Assembly (NCBI GenBank): GCA_963795825.1
Contig: CAWCIW010000005.1
Span: forward strand, 620,001 to 684,000
Origin: BOG-908 sp963795825
Lineage (GTDB): Bacteria; Pseudomonadota; Alphaproteobacteria; Acetobacterales; Acetobacteraceae
Reading direction: 5' to 3'
DNA: 64,000 nt
The translations under genes and the position numbers were made by a program. Below are positions 34,857-45,842 of this stretch, piece after piece (position 1 is the first letter of the stretch; every line of letters starts with the position of its first letter). The notes beneath the pieces were generated by a model. It ran no database searches and was not told the DNA's origin. It worked only from the letters and a program-made list of their open reading frames with translations.

Positions 34857-35034
34857 GAAGCAAGCAGTCCTTTTTTGAAAAAAAGGACCAAAAAACTTTT
34901 GCTCCCCCGCTTGCACCGAGGGCTTTGTATTTTTCTGCAAGCCGTTGACTTGCACGGGAAAGGCGGGCCTCGGTGCAGGCAGGGGAGCAAAAGTTTTTTG
35001 CTTCTTTTTTTCAAAAAAGAAGGCCTTGCTTCCT
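34857..35034. repeat. Dispersed hairpin element, copy 13 (two arms)
   Basis: The left arm is GTCC/GGAC and the right arm CTTC/GAAG, both with A-type boxes. The core shows nested symmetry: CTTGCACCGAGG and CCTCGGTGCAGG outside, CTGCAAG and ACTTGCA inside. It lies between convergent corA and TPR genes and touches both stop codons. Confidence 0.92.
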
Positions 35035-36644
35035 TACTTCAAAACTTCCTTCAATCGCGCCGCAATACGCGCCTGCTCATCCGCATCCGGCTTCAACACC
35101 AGCGCCCGCCGCCACTGATCCTCCGCCTCCACATGCCGGCCCGCATTCCAATACGCATCGCCCAGATGCCCGGTGATGCTCGGATCCTCCGGCTCCAGCT
35201 CGGCCGCCTTTTCCAGCAGCCGCAGCGCCTCCTTCGTGTCACCCTGTCGCAGCGCCACCCACCCCAGGCTATCGACGATCGCGCCATCGTTGGGCCGCGC
35301 ATGCAGCGCTTTCTCGATCATCTCGCGCGCCGCGGGCAGATCCTCGTTGCGCTCGGTCATCGCATAACCCAGGAAATTCAATACGAACGGCTGGTCCGGC
35401 GAAAGCTCCAGCGCCCGGTTCATGTCGGCCTGTGCGCGCGGCCATTGATGCGCGCGTTCCAGCGCCGTGCCGCGCGAGTAGAACACCACCCAGTCGGCCG
35501 ATTGCGGATGGCGCAGCAGCGCGATCGAGCGGTCATAGGCGTCGATCGCCTCGGGTAACTTCTTCTGGTCCGCGAGCACGTCGCCCAGCTGGGCCAGCGG
35601 CTCCGGGCGCCGCGGATAGGCAGCGGACAGCTTGTCCAGAACGCGCACCGCATCGGCCAGCCGGTCCTGCCGCGCATATAGATTGGCCAGCCGGAGCTGC
35701 ACCACAGGTGCCAGCGGATCGTCCGGCGACACCGCTTCGAGTTCGCTCGCCGCAAGCGCCATCTGCTTGTGGGTCGCGGCGATCTCGGAGGCCAGCAGAT
35801 GCGCGTCGGTCATGCCCGGCTCGGCGGTGAGCGCCACCTGCACGAGGAGTTCGCTCACTTCGTGGCTGGTCTGGCTGTCGGCCGCCGCGGCCACTTCCAC
35901 CAGCGCCATCGCCAGGCCGTGCAGCGGGGCCGGCGCATGCGCGTGATCGAGGGCCGCGATCAGGCGCGGCTCGGCGATGCCCAGTTCCGGCGCGCCGGCG
36001 ACGGCACTGTCGATGGTGGCATGGGCCGCCTTCATGTCGCCGCTGCGCGCCTGCCAGCTGGCGAAGATCTGCGCGAACTGCAGGCTCGGCTGGCTCTGGC
36101 CGTGCGTGAGGTCGGTGTAGAGGCGCTGCGCCAGGCCGTCGCGATGCGCGGCATCGGCCAGCAAAGCCGCGTGCAGCGGGGCGATGGCACCAAGTTTGCC
36201 GCTGGCGATGGCCGGCTGCAGCGTATCCATCGCACGGTCCGACTCGCCCTGCGCCTGCTGCGCCCAGGCGAGCAGCAACGGCCGTATCGCGTCGGCCAGC
36301 GCCTGGTGCGGCAGTTCCGCGTAGATCAGCTCGGCCTGCTGCCAGTTGCCGTCATGCGCGGCACGCGTCGCCAGCAGCAACTGCGCCAGCGGGTTGGTGG
36401 GCAGCGATTTGGCGAGCTGGGTGGCCTTCGTGTCGCCGGCGAGCAGCGCCAGCACGAACGCATCCTCGCGCAGCTCCGGATTGGTCGGGTCGCCGGCCAG
36501 GGCGTCGGCCATGCTGGCGGCCGCGCGCGCCGGGTCGCCCTGGTGGGCGGCGAACTGGGAGACCAGGAAATCGGCAGGGCGCGCGGCCCTGGCGGCGGGG
36601 ATCAGGGCGACGGTGAGGAGGAGAGCGGTGCGGAGCCTGTTCAT
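35034..36644 (-). CDS. Exported TPR-repeat protein
   Basis: A 536-residue protein with an N-terminal signal peptide (to about ARAARPADF). Much of it is helical repeats; the clearest TPRs are in the C-terminal half (LAQLGDVLADQKKLPEAIDA, FLGYAMTERNEDLPAA, GHLGDAYWNAGRHVEAEDQW). It is probably a periplasmic scaffold for protein-protein contacts. Similar TPR proteins are common in alphaproteobacteria with no fixed function. It is monocistronic, between a repeat and a 215-base gap in which I see no gene. Confidence 0.88.
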   Translation of the reverse strand: MNRLRTALLLTVALIPAARAARPADFLVSQFAAHQGDPARAAASMADALAGDPTNPELREDAFVLALLAGDTKATQLAKSLPTNPLAQLLLATRAAHDGNWQQAELIYAELPHQALADAIRPLLLAWAQQAQGESDRAMDTLQPAIASGKLGAIAPLHAALLADAAHRDGLAQRLYTDLTHGQSQPSLQFAQIFASWQARSGDMKAAHATIDSAVAGAPELGIAEPRLIAALDHAHAPAPLHGLAMALVEVAAAADSQTSHEVSELLVQVALTAEPGMTDAHLLASEIAATHKQMALAASELEAVSPDDPLAPVVQLRLANLYARQDRLADAVRVLDKLSAAYPRRPEPLAQLGDVLADQKKLPEAIDAYDRSIALLRHPQSADWVVFYSRGTALERAHQWPRAQADMNRALELSPDQPFVLNFLGYAMTERNEDLPAAREMIEKALHARPNDGAIVDSLGWVALRQGDTKEALRLLEKAAELEPEDPSITGHLGDAYWNAGRHVEAEDQWRRALVLKPDADEQARIAARLKEVLK

Positions 36645-36859
36645 GCGCGAAGCGTAGGCGGTTCCGACGGACGGCTCAACAGAGGGCGAGGCCTGGCAAG
36701 CGTGCGCGCCGACACGGTCGCGGCCCGGCCCGGCCGCATGCAGTGTGTCCCGGCTGCTGCGAGGCGGTGGCGTCGTGGCTGCCGTCGGTATTTTCGGCTT
36801 TCGGCCCGCCTGGCGGATGGTTAGGACATACGCCCAGGGCCACGGATGGGAGCAGAAGA

Positions 36860-38369
36860 ATGGCGATCTTCAAGTGGATAGGCGGGTCGGTGGCCAAGGA
36901 CCAGGGGCGCTACCAGATCGCCGCCGACTGGGTCGATGTCTCGACCGGCACGAGCGGTGTGGTGGCGCCCGCCGGCGGCGACACGGCGCAGATCACCGGC
37001 GTGCGCGATACCGACATACACCGGCAGGGGGCGCTCTACGAGTTCCCCGTCGGCGGCGGCTACACGCAGGTGCTGTTCTACGCGCCGCCGACGCAAAGCC
37101 AGTTGCAGTCCCATCCGAACAGCATCGTCGGCTACACGGTGGCCGACCAGACGATCGATCTGCGGGGCACGGCCGGTCCGGTCAGCCTCTGGCTGCAGAA
37201 CAGCCACCTGGTCGGCGACACGATCGCGGTGCTGGGCACGGCGATCGTCAATTCCTATCTGGACAGCAGCATCGCCGGCACGATCGGCGTAGGCACCGCC
37301 GGCACCGGCCCCGGCTTCCTGCAGATCGAACCGATCCCCGCCGATACGGCCATGATCGCGCCGGGCGACCATGTCCCGGTCACCACGCTGGACGCCGCGC
37401 TGACGATAGGCGCCGGCAGCACGTTCGACGTCGAGGCGGCGGTCAACACCACAGGTTTCGCCAACGATGGCACGATCCTCGTCAAGGCCGGCGGCACGCT
37501 GATCTTCGACGATGTGGACGACCCGCATGCCGTGGCAGACGTGAACAACGATGCCGAGGTCGACTACCCGTTCAACAACGACCTGCTGGTCGGCAATGGC
37601 GGCACGATCTCGGTGCAGGGTGCGGCCAGCCGGGCCACCCGCGCGGTGGTCATCGCCAACACGCAGGGGCCTGGCACCATCATCGTGGCGGGCAACGGCG
37701 CGCCGCCAGGGGCCACGTCGCTGAGCGTGGACGGCAACATGGACGGCCAGTCGATCACCCTGTCGGACGGGGTGATACGGTTCAACGACGCACAGACCGC
37801 GATCGGTGATCCTGGCCTGGCCGGCTTCAACGTGACCGGCGGCGCCTTCGATTTTGCCGACGCGCACGGCACCCTCGTGCTGAACCAGGCCGCGCTGACC
37901 ATGCTCGCGATCAATAAGCAGGTGCCGGACAACAGGATGCCGTTCACCACGCCGATCAGCGGCTTCGGCCGCGGCGACGCGATCGAGCTCGTGGGCAAGT
38001 ACCAGGCTGGCCTGGGCCTGTCCTACGGCACGGTCGTATGACCCCGCCAGCGGCCAACTGACGGTGCAGTCGGTGGACGGCGACAAGGCGCACCCCGCCA
38101 TCTACGCGGAGCTGACATTCGTCGGCGCCTACGACCCGGCTTCGTTCGTGCTTACCGGCACGGCTTCGACCGACCTGCTCACGCTGACCTATAACGGCGC
38201 CGCGCCGGACTGGCGGCTGGATGGCGGGCACGCCGCGTTTCTACACCCCACAAACGATCTCCCCGTAGAGGCCGGGTCGTCGCTGGCCCGCATGGCAAGC
38301 TATTTTGACGCCGCGTCCGGGCATGGCCTGTTCGCGAACGTGCTGCACCTGTTTCATTCGGGGGTGTAA
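36860..38369 (+). CDS. Adhesin-like beta-rich protein (frameshifted)
   Basis: About 502 residues if read across one frameshift. It has no clear signal peptide. The chain is Gly/Thr/Asp/Val-rich with recurrent short strands (NDGTILVKAGGTLIFDD, GPGTIIVAGNG, GGTISVQGA), like parallel beta-helix or autotransporter-passenger proteins. The C-terminal unit (AYDPASFVLTGTASTD) contains DPAS strings. The frame breaks near 38036, where GTCGTATGA reads as a stop; a missing base would give V-V-Y-D-P-A-S-G and continue to TAA 38369. Many acetobacterial surface proteins share this style. Function unknown. Confidence 0.65.
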
Positions 38370-38401
38370 TACCGAGACCGAAAAAGGGTGTAGGATCAGG
38401 A

Positions 38402-38579
38402 AGAAAGAAAGCAGTCCTTTTTCGAGAAAAAGGACCAAAAAGCTTTTGCTCCGACGCCTGCCCCGCCGCTTACGTTTATTCTGCAAGCCGATGCGGCTGC
38501 AGTTATAGCCAGCATGTCGTGCCGGCGTCGGGATAAAAGCTTTTTGGTCCTTTTTCTCGAAAAAGGACTGCTTGCTTGC
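38402..38579. repeat. Dispersed hairpin element, copy 14 (two arms)
   Basis: Both arms are GTCC/GGAC with CGAG loops and G-type boxes; the right box has drifted to GATAAAAGC. The core has TTCTGCAAGCCG and GGCTGCAG. It lies between convergent genes and ends just before the ETF-QO stop codon. Confidence 0.9.
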
Positions 38580-38580
38580 C

Positions 38581-40211
38581 TTACATCCCCCCAGGGTAAG
38601 CCGGCCCGCCGCCCCCTTCGGGCGCCGACCAGTCGATATTCTGCGTCGGGTCCTTGATGTCGCACGTCTTGCAGTGCACGCAGTTCTGCGCGTTGATCTG
38701 CAAGCGCGGATGGCCTTCTTCCACGCCGACCGCCTCGTACACGCCCGCCGGGCAATACCGGCTTTCCGGACTGTGGAACTGCTCCCAGTTCACCCCCAGC
38801 CAGCGCCCGGGATCGCGAAGTTTCAGATGGACCGGCTGGTTTTCCTCGTGATTGGTGTTGCTGATGAACACGATGGAAAGCCGGTCGAACGTCAGCACGC
38901 CATCCGGCTTCGGATAGACGATCTTGTTGGCGTCCGTTGCTTTCGCCAGCCCGTCATGGTCGGCATGCTTGTGGTGGAACGTCCACGGCGCCTTGCCGCG
39001 GAACAGGAATGTGTCCAGCCCCGAATACGCCATGAAGCCATAAAGCCCGAACTTGGCGAAAGCCGGCCGCAGATTGCGCTCGCGCTTCAGCTCAGGATAC
39101 AGCCAGCTCGCGCTGAAACTTGTCGGTATAGGCGGTGAGCTCCATCGTGCGGTCGGCGGCCAGCGCTTCGGCCGCCGCTTCGGCAGCCAGCATGCCGGAT
39201 TTCATCGCGCAATGCGTGCCCTTTATCTTCGGCAGATTCAGGAACCCCGCCGAATCGCCGATCAGCGCGCCGCCCGGAAACGTCAGCTTCGGTATCGACT
39301 GGAAACCGCCTTCGGACAGCGCGCGCGCGCCGTAGCTGATGCGGCGGCCGCCTTCGAAATGCTTGCGCATGGCGGGATGCGTCTTGAGGCGCTGCATCTC
39401 GTCGAACGGCGAGAGCCACGGATTGCTGTAGTCCAGGCCTACCACATAGCCGAACGACACCAGTCCATCACCGAAATGATATAGCCAGGATCCGGCATAG
39501 GTGTTGCGGTCGGCGGGCCAGCCGACGGTGTGCTGGATGAAGCCGGGCTTGTGGTTCTCGCGCGGGATCTCCCACAATTCCTTGATGCCGAGCCCGTAGG
39601 TTTGCGGATCGACGCCGTCGCGCAGATTGAACGTCTCCATGCAGCTGCTTGGAGAGCGAGCCGCGGCAGCCCTCGCCGAACAGCGTGTAGGCGGCGCGCA
39701 ACTCCATGCCCGGCGGCATAATTCGGGCCGTGCTCGCCTTCCTTGGTGATCCCCATGTCGCCGGTGGCGACGCCCACCACGCGGCCATCCTCGATCAGCA
39801 GCTCGGCGGCGGAGAAGCCGGGATAGATCTCCACGCCCAGCGCCTCGGCCTGCGTGCCGAGCCAGCGCACCACGTCGCCCAGGCTGACGATGTAATTGCC
39901 GTGGTTGTTCATCTGCGGCGGGTTACCGGCGAGCGGAAGGCGCGCTTTTCCGTCAGGAACACGAAATGGTCCTCGGTCGCCTCGGTGTGCAGCGGCGCGC
40001 CACGCTCGCGCCAGTCCGGCAGCAGCTCGTCCAGCGCGCCCGGCTCGATCACCGCGCCCGACAGGATATGCGCGCCCACCTCGCCGGCTTTCTCCACCAC
40101 GCAGACCGTGGCGTCCGGTGCGAGCTGTTTGAGGCGGATGGCCGCGGCCAGGCCAGCAGGCCCAGCGCCCACGACCACCACGTCGAATTCCATCGCCTCG
40201 CGCTCGCTCAT
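38581..40211 (-). CDS. Electron-transfer flavoprotein-ubiquinone oxidoreductase (four frameshifts)
   Basis: About 543 residues when pieced together. The N-terminus has the FAD motif VVVVGAGPAGLAAA. Middle pieces include ALGVEIYPGFSAAELL, LFGEGCRGSLSKQL and FPGGALIGDSAGF. The C-terminal 4Fe-4S domain has CPAGVYE and CVHCKTCDIKDPTQNI. It passes electrons from ETF, and so from acyl-CoA dehydrogenases, to the quinone pool. The frame breaks near 39933, 39710, 39641 and 39108. Every piece is well conserved, so sequence error is likelier than decay. It complements the acyl-CoA dehydrogenase encoded in the window. Confidence 0.85.
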
Positions 40212-40326
40212 GCCCCACGTTCCCTGTGCTTCTTGGTTGACGTATTAGGCAGGGGGTCGCCGTAGTTAAAGGCCCCCCGTGCCGGGAGCCCGTCGCGCAC
40301 CGCCGCCGGCGGCGCGCTTGCGGCGG

Positions 40327-41910
40327 TTATTTCGGGCCGAACAGCCTTGCGACCAGGCCCTTCGGCTCGCCGTCCGGCTGGAGTTCCGGCGGCAGCACCG
40401 GGCGCAGCGGCGGCGGCGGCATCGTCTCGGGCATGGCCGAGAACGGTCCGTCGACGATATTAGCCAGGCCTCTGGTGTTCGGCAGCATGCGGGGCAGCAC
40501 TTGGATAAGCTCCGAGGATGGGGGAAGCGGGACGTAGCGTTTCGGCGCGGCAGCCTGCTGGGCCGGCTCTGGCTCGCCGTGCTGGGAGTAGGTGGGCAGC
40601 TCCACATATTGCTGCTGCTCCGGAGCGATCTCCGCCTCGCCGGCGACGACGAATTCCGGGTTCTCCGGGTCGAACACCGAGATAGGCGGCAGATCGGCCG
40701 GAACGGGATCGTCGAACGCCCCCTGGTCCGCGCCGTTGAACGCCAGCTTGCCGAGGCCGGTGGGCGAAAACACCGGCGGCTCGACGGCGGCCGGCCGGGC
40801 AGGCGCCTGCTGCACCGGCAGGCTGCCCGGCATCAGGCCGGAGGTGGCCTGGTTGTCCGGCAGCGGCTCGTCGATCGGCGCGTAGATCGGCGTCACCGGC
40901 AGGGCGGCAGCATCACCGGCCGGCGCCGCGCCGCCGATCACCAGCGGCGCCACGCCGGCCTTTTCGGCCGCGGCCCGCTCTGCGTCCTCCAGGGCAATCT
41001 GCCCGGCCCGCGATCCGGGCGAGATGTCGAGCGCCTGGCGCAGCAGCGGGATGGCCTCGGCCGGATTGCTCTCCGCCAGCTTCATGGCGGCGTGCAAAGG
41101 CTCGTTCCACTCGTAGCGGAGATAGCGGCGGCAATACTGCTCGAAGGTGAAAATGCCCTCGTCGAGCACAGGATAGCGGTGGTCCGGCAGGGGTGCCGCC
41201 ATGCCGAAATGACGCAGCACGCCGGGGTGGATCGGCATGGCACCCGGCGTGAACGGCGCCTCCAACAGCGCCTCGGCGCGCCGCGGATCGATGCCCATGC
41301 GGGTGAACACGCAACCGGCCAGATGGCGGAACAGCGGCAGGCGCAGGCGCTGCGTGGTGGCGAACAGGTTCTGTTGGCGGAACTCGCGGGCCACGAAGCT
41401 GGCGAGGTCGAAACCGGAGCGCGCATCGAGCACCGCCAATGCGTTCAATGCGGCGTCCAGCAGGTCGTCCAGCCCGGTTTCCGCCGCGATATCGAGCGCC
41501 AGATAGCGACGCACCGCTTCGTCGGCGTCCACGCCTTCGGCGCGCATCGTATCGAGGAAGCTGTCGCCGAAATCCGCCGGATACGGACCTTCGCGCAAAG
41601 CGGCCGTGCCCATATTCTGCGGGTGCGGCTTGCCTGCGTACGGCCACAGGAACGCGGCGCGCATCACCGGCACGGCAACCCGCTCGGCACTCGCCGGTAT
41701 CAGGTGTTCGGGCACGGTCTCGCCCGCATCGGTAAGGTCGGTGACGACGATATCGGCCGCCGCAATCACACGGTGTGCGGCTTCCCGCACCAGCGCCTCC
41801 GCGCCGATGAAGAACACGTCTTCGTCACTGTCGCCGGCGATATCGAGACGGTAGGCCTGCGCCAGAGCCCGCGCCTGTGTTCCGCCTGCAAACACTACGC
41901 GTCTGGTCAT
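40327..41910 (-). CDS. WcbI-like polysaccharide biosynthesis protein
   Basis: A 527-residue protein. The N-terminal roughly 300 residues start with RRVVFAGGTQARALAQAYR and contain AFLWPYAGKPHPQN, resembling the WcbI family (putative acetyl- or acyltransferases of capsule loci). The C-terminal roughly 200 residues are Pro/Ala-rich and look disordered, with a short Arg/Pro tail. ATG 41910 is used because the frame further upstream crosses a decayed repeat. The head-to-head neighbour hldE supports a role in cell-surface glycans. Confidence 0.7.
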   Translation of the reverse strand: MTRRVVFAGGTQARALAQAYRLDIAGDSDEDVFFIGAEALVREAAHRVIAAADIVVTDLTDAGETVPEHLIPASAERVAVPVMRAAFLWPYAGKPHPQNMGTAALREGPYPADFGDSFLDTMRAEGVDADEAVRRYLALDIAAETGLDDLLDAALNALAVLDARSGFDLASFVAREFRQQNLFATTQRLRLPLFRHLAGCVFTRMGIDPRRAEALLEAPFTPGAMPIHPGVLRHFGMAAPLPDHRYPVLDEGIFTFEQYCRRYLRYEWNEPLHAAMKLAESNPAEAIPLLRQALDISPGSRAGQIALEDAERAAAEKAGVAPLVIGGAAPAGDAAALPVTPIYAPIDEPLPDNQATSGLMPGSLPVQQAPARPAAVEPPVFSPTGLGKLAFNGADQGAFDDPVPADLPPISVFDPENPEFVVAGEAEIAPEQQQYVELPTYSQHGEPEPAQQAAAPKRYVPLPPSSELIQVLPRMLPNTRGLANIVDGPFSAMPETMPPPPLRPVLPPELQPDGEPKGLVARLFGPK

Positions 41911-42003
41911 GCAGCCCCTCGCCACCCCGCATCGGTTCTGGCAATGTCCTGCTGGAAAATCAATCTGCAATCTGCCCAATTGTCGCTTTTTGTATCGGTT
42001 TGG

Positions 42004-42037
42004 CATCTTTTTTTGAAACCCGGACCAAAAAGCTGCA
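42004..42037. repeat. Decayed hairpin-element arm
   Basis: CATCTTTTTTTGAAACCCGG followed by ACCAAAAAGCTGCAC preserves the order T-tract, GAAA loop, GGACC-like edge and AAAAAGCT box of a left arm, but the stem no longer pairs. It lies in the divergent gap between the WcbI-like gene and hldE, which otherwise lacks an element. Confidence 0.5.
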
Positions 42038-42076
42038 CATGAGCGCCGCATCCCACCCAATACGCCGAGGATAACG

Positions 42077-43526
42077 ATGGATTTCACCGGGCTGACCGTT
42101 CTGTGCCTGGGCGACGTCATGCTGGACCGCTTCCTGCACGGCGAGATCGAGCGTATCTCGCCCGAAGCGCCGGTCCCGGTGATCCGGCTGCGCGAAACAC
42201 GCGAAATGCCGGGCGGCGCCGGCAACGTGGCGTGCAACATCGCCTCGCTCGGCGCGCGCGCGATCCTGATCGGCCTGATCGGCGAGGACGAGGCGGGCGC
42301 CCGGCTGCGCCGCATCCTGGAGCAGCGCCCCGGCATCGAACCCGCTTTGGTGGTGAGCGCCCGCCGGCCGACGATCTGCAAGACGCGCTTCATCGCCGGC
42401 CGCCAGCAGGTAGTGCGCGCCGACGACGAAAGCGGCGCCCGGCTTTTCGCCGAGGAACAGACGGCGTTGATGGCGGCTGTCGATGCCCGGCTCGCCGGTT
42501 GCGGCGCGCTGATCCTGTCGGATTACGGCAAGTCCGCGCTGGAACCCGCGGTCGTGGCGCACGCGATCGCGGCGGCCCGCAGCGCCGGCGTGCCGGTGTT
42601 CGTCGATCCCAAATCCGACGATTTCACCCGCTACCGGGGGGCCACCTGCATCACGCCGAACCTCAAGGAATTTGCCGCCGCCGCCCGCGGCCCGTCCGGC
42701 ACCGAGGCCGAGATCGCCACCGCGGCGCGTGCTTTGCTGGCCGAATGCGCGGCCGACGCGATACTCGTCACCCGCTCCGAACGCGGCATGACGCTGGTGG
42801 AGCAATCCGGCGAGGTGACCACCGTGCCGGCCCGCGCGCGCGAGGTGTTCGACGTATCGGGCGCCGGCGACACGGTGATCGCCACGCTGGCTCTGGCCTA
42901 TGCCAGCGGCCGCACGCTGGCCCAGGCGATGCATGTGGCCAACGCCGCGGCCGGCGTGGTGGTGAGCAAGCTCGGCACCGCGACCGCCGAACATCGCCGA
43001 GGTGATGCACGAACTCTCCGCCCAGGCCGACAAGCTGGCCGGCGCGCCGGCGCCCGGGTTGCAGAGCATGGCGTCCGCGCTGGGCATGGTGGAGCTGTGG
43101 CGCGAGCAGGGCCTGCGCGTGGGCTTCACCAATGGCTGCTACGACATACTGCACCCCGGCCACGTGTCGTTGCTGGCGACAGCGCGCCAGGCCTGCGACC
43201 GCCTGGTGGTGGCGCTCAACACCGACGAGAGCGTGGCGCGGCTGAAGGGCCCGACGCGGCCGGTGAACAGCCTGGCCCAGCGGGCGCAGGTGATGGCGGC
43301 AATCCGGTTCGTCGATTGCGTGGTGGGGTTCGCCGAGGATACGCCGCTGGAGGCGATCACCACGCTGCTGCCGGACGTGCTGGTGAAGGGCGCGGATTAT
43401 ACCGTGGACCAGGTGGTGGGGGCGGATGTGGTGATTGCGAATGGCGGGCGGGTGGTTTTGGCGGAGCTGGTGGCTGGGCAGTCCACTACGGGAATTATTG
43501 CTCGGGTTGGGGGGCTCGCAGCGTGA
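42077..43526 (+). CDS. hldE: Bifunctional heptose kinase/adenylyltransferase (one frameshift)
   Basis: About 483 residues across one break. The N-terminal ribokinase-like domain (PGGAGNVACNIASLG, DVSGAGDTVIATLAL) phosphorylates heptose-7-phosphate; the C-terminal nucleotidyltransferase (GFTNGCYDILHPGH, LKGPTRPVN) makes ADP-heptose for LPS core. The frame shifts near 42989, where an extra G separates KLGTATA from IAEVMHELS. The ATG at 42077 has GAGG six bases upstream. A tight run into a repeat element follows. Presence implies a heptose-containing LPS. Confidence 0.92.
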
Positions 43527-43527
43527 G

Positions 43528-43691
43528 GAGAAAGCAAGGCCTTCTTTTCTGAAGAAAAGAAGCAAAAGACTTTTATCTGTTTGCCTGCGCGGGTGCCCGC
43601 TTCAAACGTTCAGGCGCAAACTTTGCGGGCCTGTTTGCAGGGGGAACGCAAAAGTTTCTTGGTCCTTTTTTCCAAAAAGACCTGCTTGCTT
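43528..43691. repeat. Dispersed hairpin element, copy 15 (two arms, mixed)
   Basis: The left arm is the CTGAAG-loop type with box AAAAGACTTTT, otherwise seen in one-armed copies. The right arm is a degraded GTCC type (GGTCCTTTTTTCCAAAAAG-ACC). It lies between convergent hldE and the zinc-ribbon protein gene, reaching the latter's stop codon. Confidence 0.87.
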
Positions 43692-44343
43692 ACTGCCACT
43701 TCAACCCAGCCACATCGAAGCTCGCCACACGCTCCGTCTTCGACGACAACACCGCATCCAGAACCAGCGTGCGCGCGCTCACCAGCCGCTCGGTGAACCC
43801 GCTGGCGTCGCTGATCACCAGCGTCGCGTTTGCCGAATCCGCAGAACCGGACGCGTCGAATACCGTAACGCTCCCGGAATCGAACTTGGCGCGCAACTGG
43901 CAGAGGCCGGCCACCGTGTCGGACGCCGCGCGCTTGAGCGTGATCACCACGCTGCGCCCATAGGCCGGACTGGCCCGCAACTCCAGAACGCCAGCGCTGC
44001 CATGCGCCTGCGGCTCGGCCGCAGTCTGGTCGCTGCGGCTCAACACCCGGGCGTGGTGCGTTGTGTCGTAGATCATGTCGTCGACGGTCTGGAAATACAG
44101 CCAACCCGCCGGCGCGGCAGTGTCGGCCAGTTCGGGCTGCGCGGCGTGGGACGTTTCGACATACGCCATTTCGGTCTTCGGAAACGCCAGATGCTGCACG
44201 ATCACCGCGCACTCGACGGCGATCACCGCGATGAAAACGTATTTGAGCCGCTTCTTCTGCGTGCCGCAGCGCGCGCAGGTGCGCGACCCGAACCGTAGAG
44301 CCGTATTGCAGGACTCACATCTGCCAAGCGCCAAGGCCGCCAC
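43690..44343 (-). CDS. Zinc-ribbon, single-pass membrane protein of unknown function
   Basis: A 217-residue protein that I do not recognise. The N-terminus has CESCNTA and CARCGTQKK, a four-cysteine zinc ribbon, followed by one membrane helix (YVFIAVIAVECAVIVQHLAF, about residues 35-54). The remaining roughly 160 residues are beta-rich and probably periplasmic. It lies 45 bases downstream of serS on the same strand, so it may be the last gene of that transcript. Confidence 0.7.
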   Translation of the reverse strand: MAALALGRCESCNTALRFGSRTCARCGTQKKRLKYVFIAVIAVECAVIVQHLAFPKTEMAYVETSHAAQPELADTAAPAGWLYFQTVDDMIYDTTHHARVLSRSDQTAAEPQAHGSAGVLELRASPAYGRSVVITLKRAASDTVAGLCQLRAKFDSGSVTVFDASGSADSANATLVISDASGFTERLVSARTLVLDAVLSSKTERVASFDVAGLKWQ

Positions 44344-44388
44344 TCCAACCGTTAGCCTTTCGTTAACAGATCGGAGGCGATCCGGAGA

Positions 44389-45670
44389 TCACATGTTGCG
44401 GCGTATGGCCTCCATCCCGCCCATCGCCGGCCGCAAAACCGCGGGCACCTCGATGCTGCCATCTTTGAGCTGGTAGTTCTCCAGCACCGCGATCAGCGCG
44501 CGACCGACCGCCACGCCGGAGCCGTTCAGCGTATGGACATGCGCCACCGCCTTGCCGCCGTCCGCTGTGCGAAACCGCGCGTTCATCCGCCGCGCCTGGA
44601 AGGCGCGCGTGTTGGAACACGAGCTGATCTCGCGCCACATCCCCTGCCCCGGCAGCCACACTTCCAGATCATGCGTGCGCGCCGCGCCGAAACCGGTATC
44701 GCCCGCGCACAACAACATACGGCGATACGGTATCTCCAGCGCTTCCAGCACGGCCTCGGCGCAGCGCGTCATGCGCTCGTGCTCGGCGTCGCTGTGGTCG
44801 GGATGGGCGATACTGACCAGCTCGACCTTGCGGAACTGGTGCTGGCGCAACATGCCACGCGTATCGCGCCCGGCAGAGCCGGCTTCGCTGCGGAAACATT
44901 CGGTCAGCGCCGTGCGACGTATCGGCAAGCGCGGCCTCCGGCAGGATATCGCCCGCGACCATGTTGGTGATCGGCACTTCCGCGGTGGGTATCAGCCAGC
45001 GGCCGTCTGTGGTGCGGAACGAATCCTCGGCGAATTTCGGGAGCTGGTTGGTGCCGAAAAACGCCGCCTCGTTGACCAGCGCCGGCACGCTCACCTCGGA
45101 ATAGCCATGCTGGGTCGTGTGCATATCCAGCATGAACTGGCCGAGTGCGCGCTCCAGCCGGGCCAGATCGCCGAGCAGGATGGTGAACCGGCTGCCGGAG
45201 ATCTTTGCCGCGCGCTCGAAATCCATCATTCCGAGCGCCTCGCCCAACTCGAAGTGCTGGCGCGCGGGGAAGTCGAAGGCGCGCGGCGTGCCCCAGTTTT
45301 TCAGCTCGCGGTTTGCGGTCTCGTCGGTGCCATCGGGCACCTCGGCATCCATCACGTTCGGCAAGGCGGCCAGCGCGGTGCGCAGTTCGGCGTCGAGTTC
45401 GGCGCTGCGCCCGTCCAGCCGCTCCATCTCGCCACGCAACGACGTGGCCTCGGCTTCCTGCGCCGCGGTGTCCGCGCCGGTGCGTTTGGCCTGGCCGATC
45501 TCGCGCGCGAGCGTGTTGCGTCGGGATTGCGCGTCCTGCTGCAAGGTGGCGGCGGCGCGGCGTTCGGCGTCCAGGGCGAGGAGTTTTGCGGAGGCGTCCG
45601 GCAGGCGACGCCGGAGCATCGCAGCGTCGAAGGCGGCGGGATCGGCGCGTATGGTTTTTATGTCGTGCAT
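44389..45670 (-). CDS. serS: Seryl-tRNA synthetase (one frameshift)
   Basis: About 426 residues across one break. It has the N-terminal coiled-coil tRNA-binding arm (residues about 30-105), then a class II catalytic core with TECFRSEAGSAGRDTRG (motif 2) and GSGVAVGRALIAVLENYQ (motif 3). The frame breaks at about 44926, where one extra base separates PEAAL from PIRRTALTE. Because this single-copy gene is essential, the break is probably a sequence error. It lies downstream of tatC, separated by a repeat element. Confidence 0.95.
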
Positions 45671-45688
45671 GTGAGGAGAGCCAAAGTG

Positions 45689-45842
45689 AGGAAGGAAGGC
45701 CTTCTTTTTTGAAAAAAAGAAGCAAAAAACTTTTATCTACTGCTCTCTCCGGCGCCGCGTATCTTCCGGTGAATACCGGACGCCGCAAATGCGGCAGTCA
45801 AAAGTTATTTGCTTCTTTTTTTCAAAAAAGAAGGCCTTGCTT
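45689..45842. repeat. Dispersed hairpin element, copy 16 (two arms)
   Basis: Both arms are CTTC/GAAG; the right box has drifted to AAAAGTTATTTG. The core is of a third class, with TTCCGGTGAATACCGGA inside and GCCGCAAATGCGGCAGTC at the right. It fills the tatC-serS gap in a conserved operon. Confidence 0.9.
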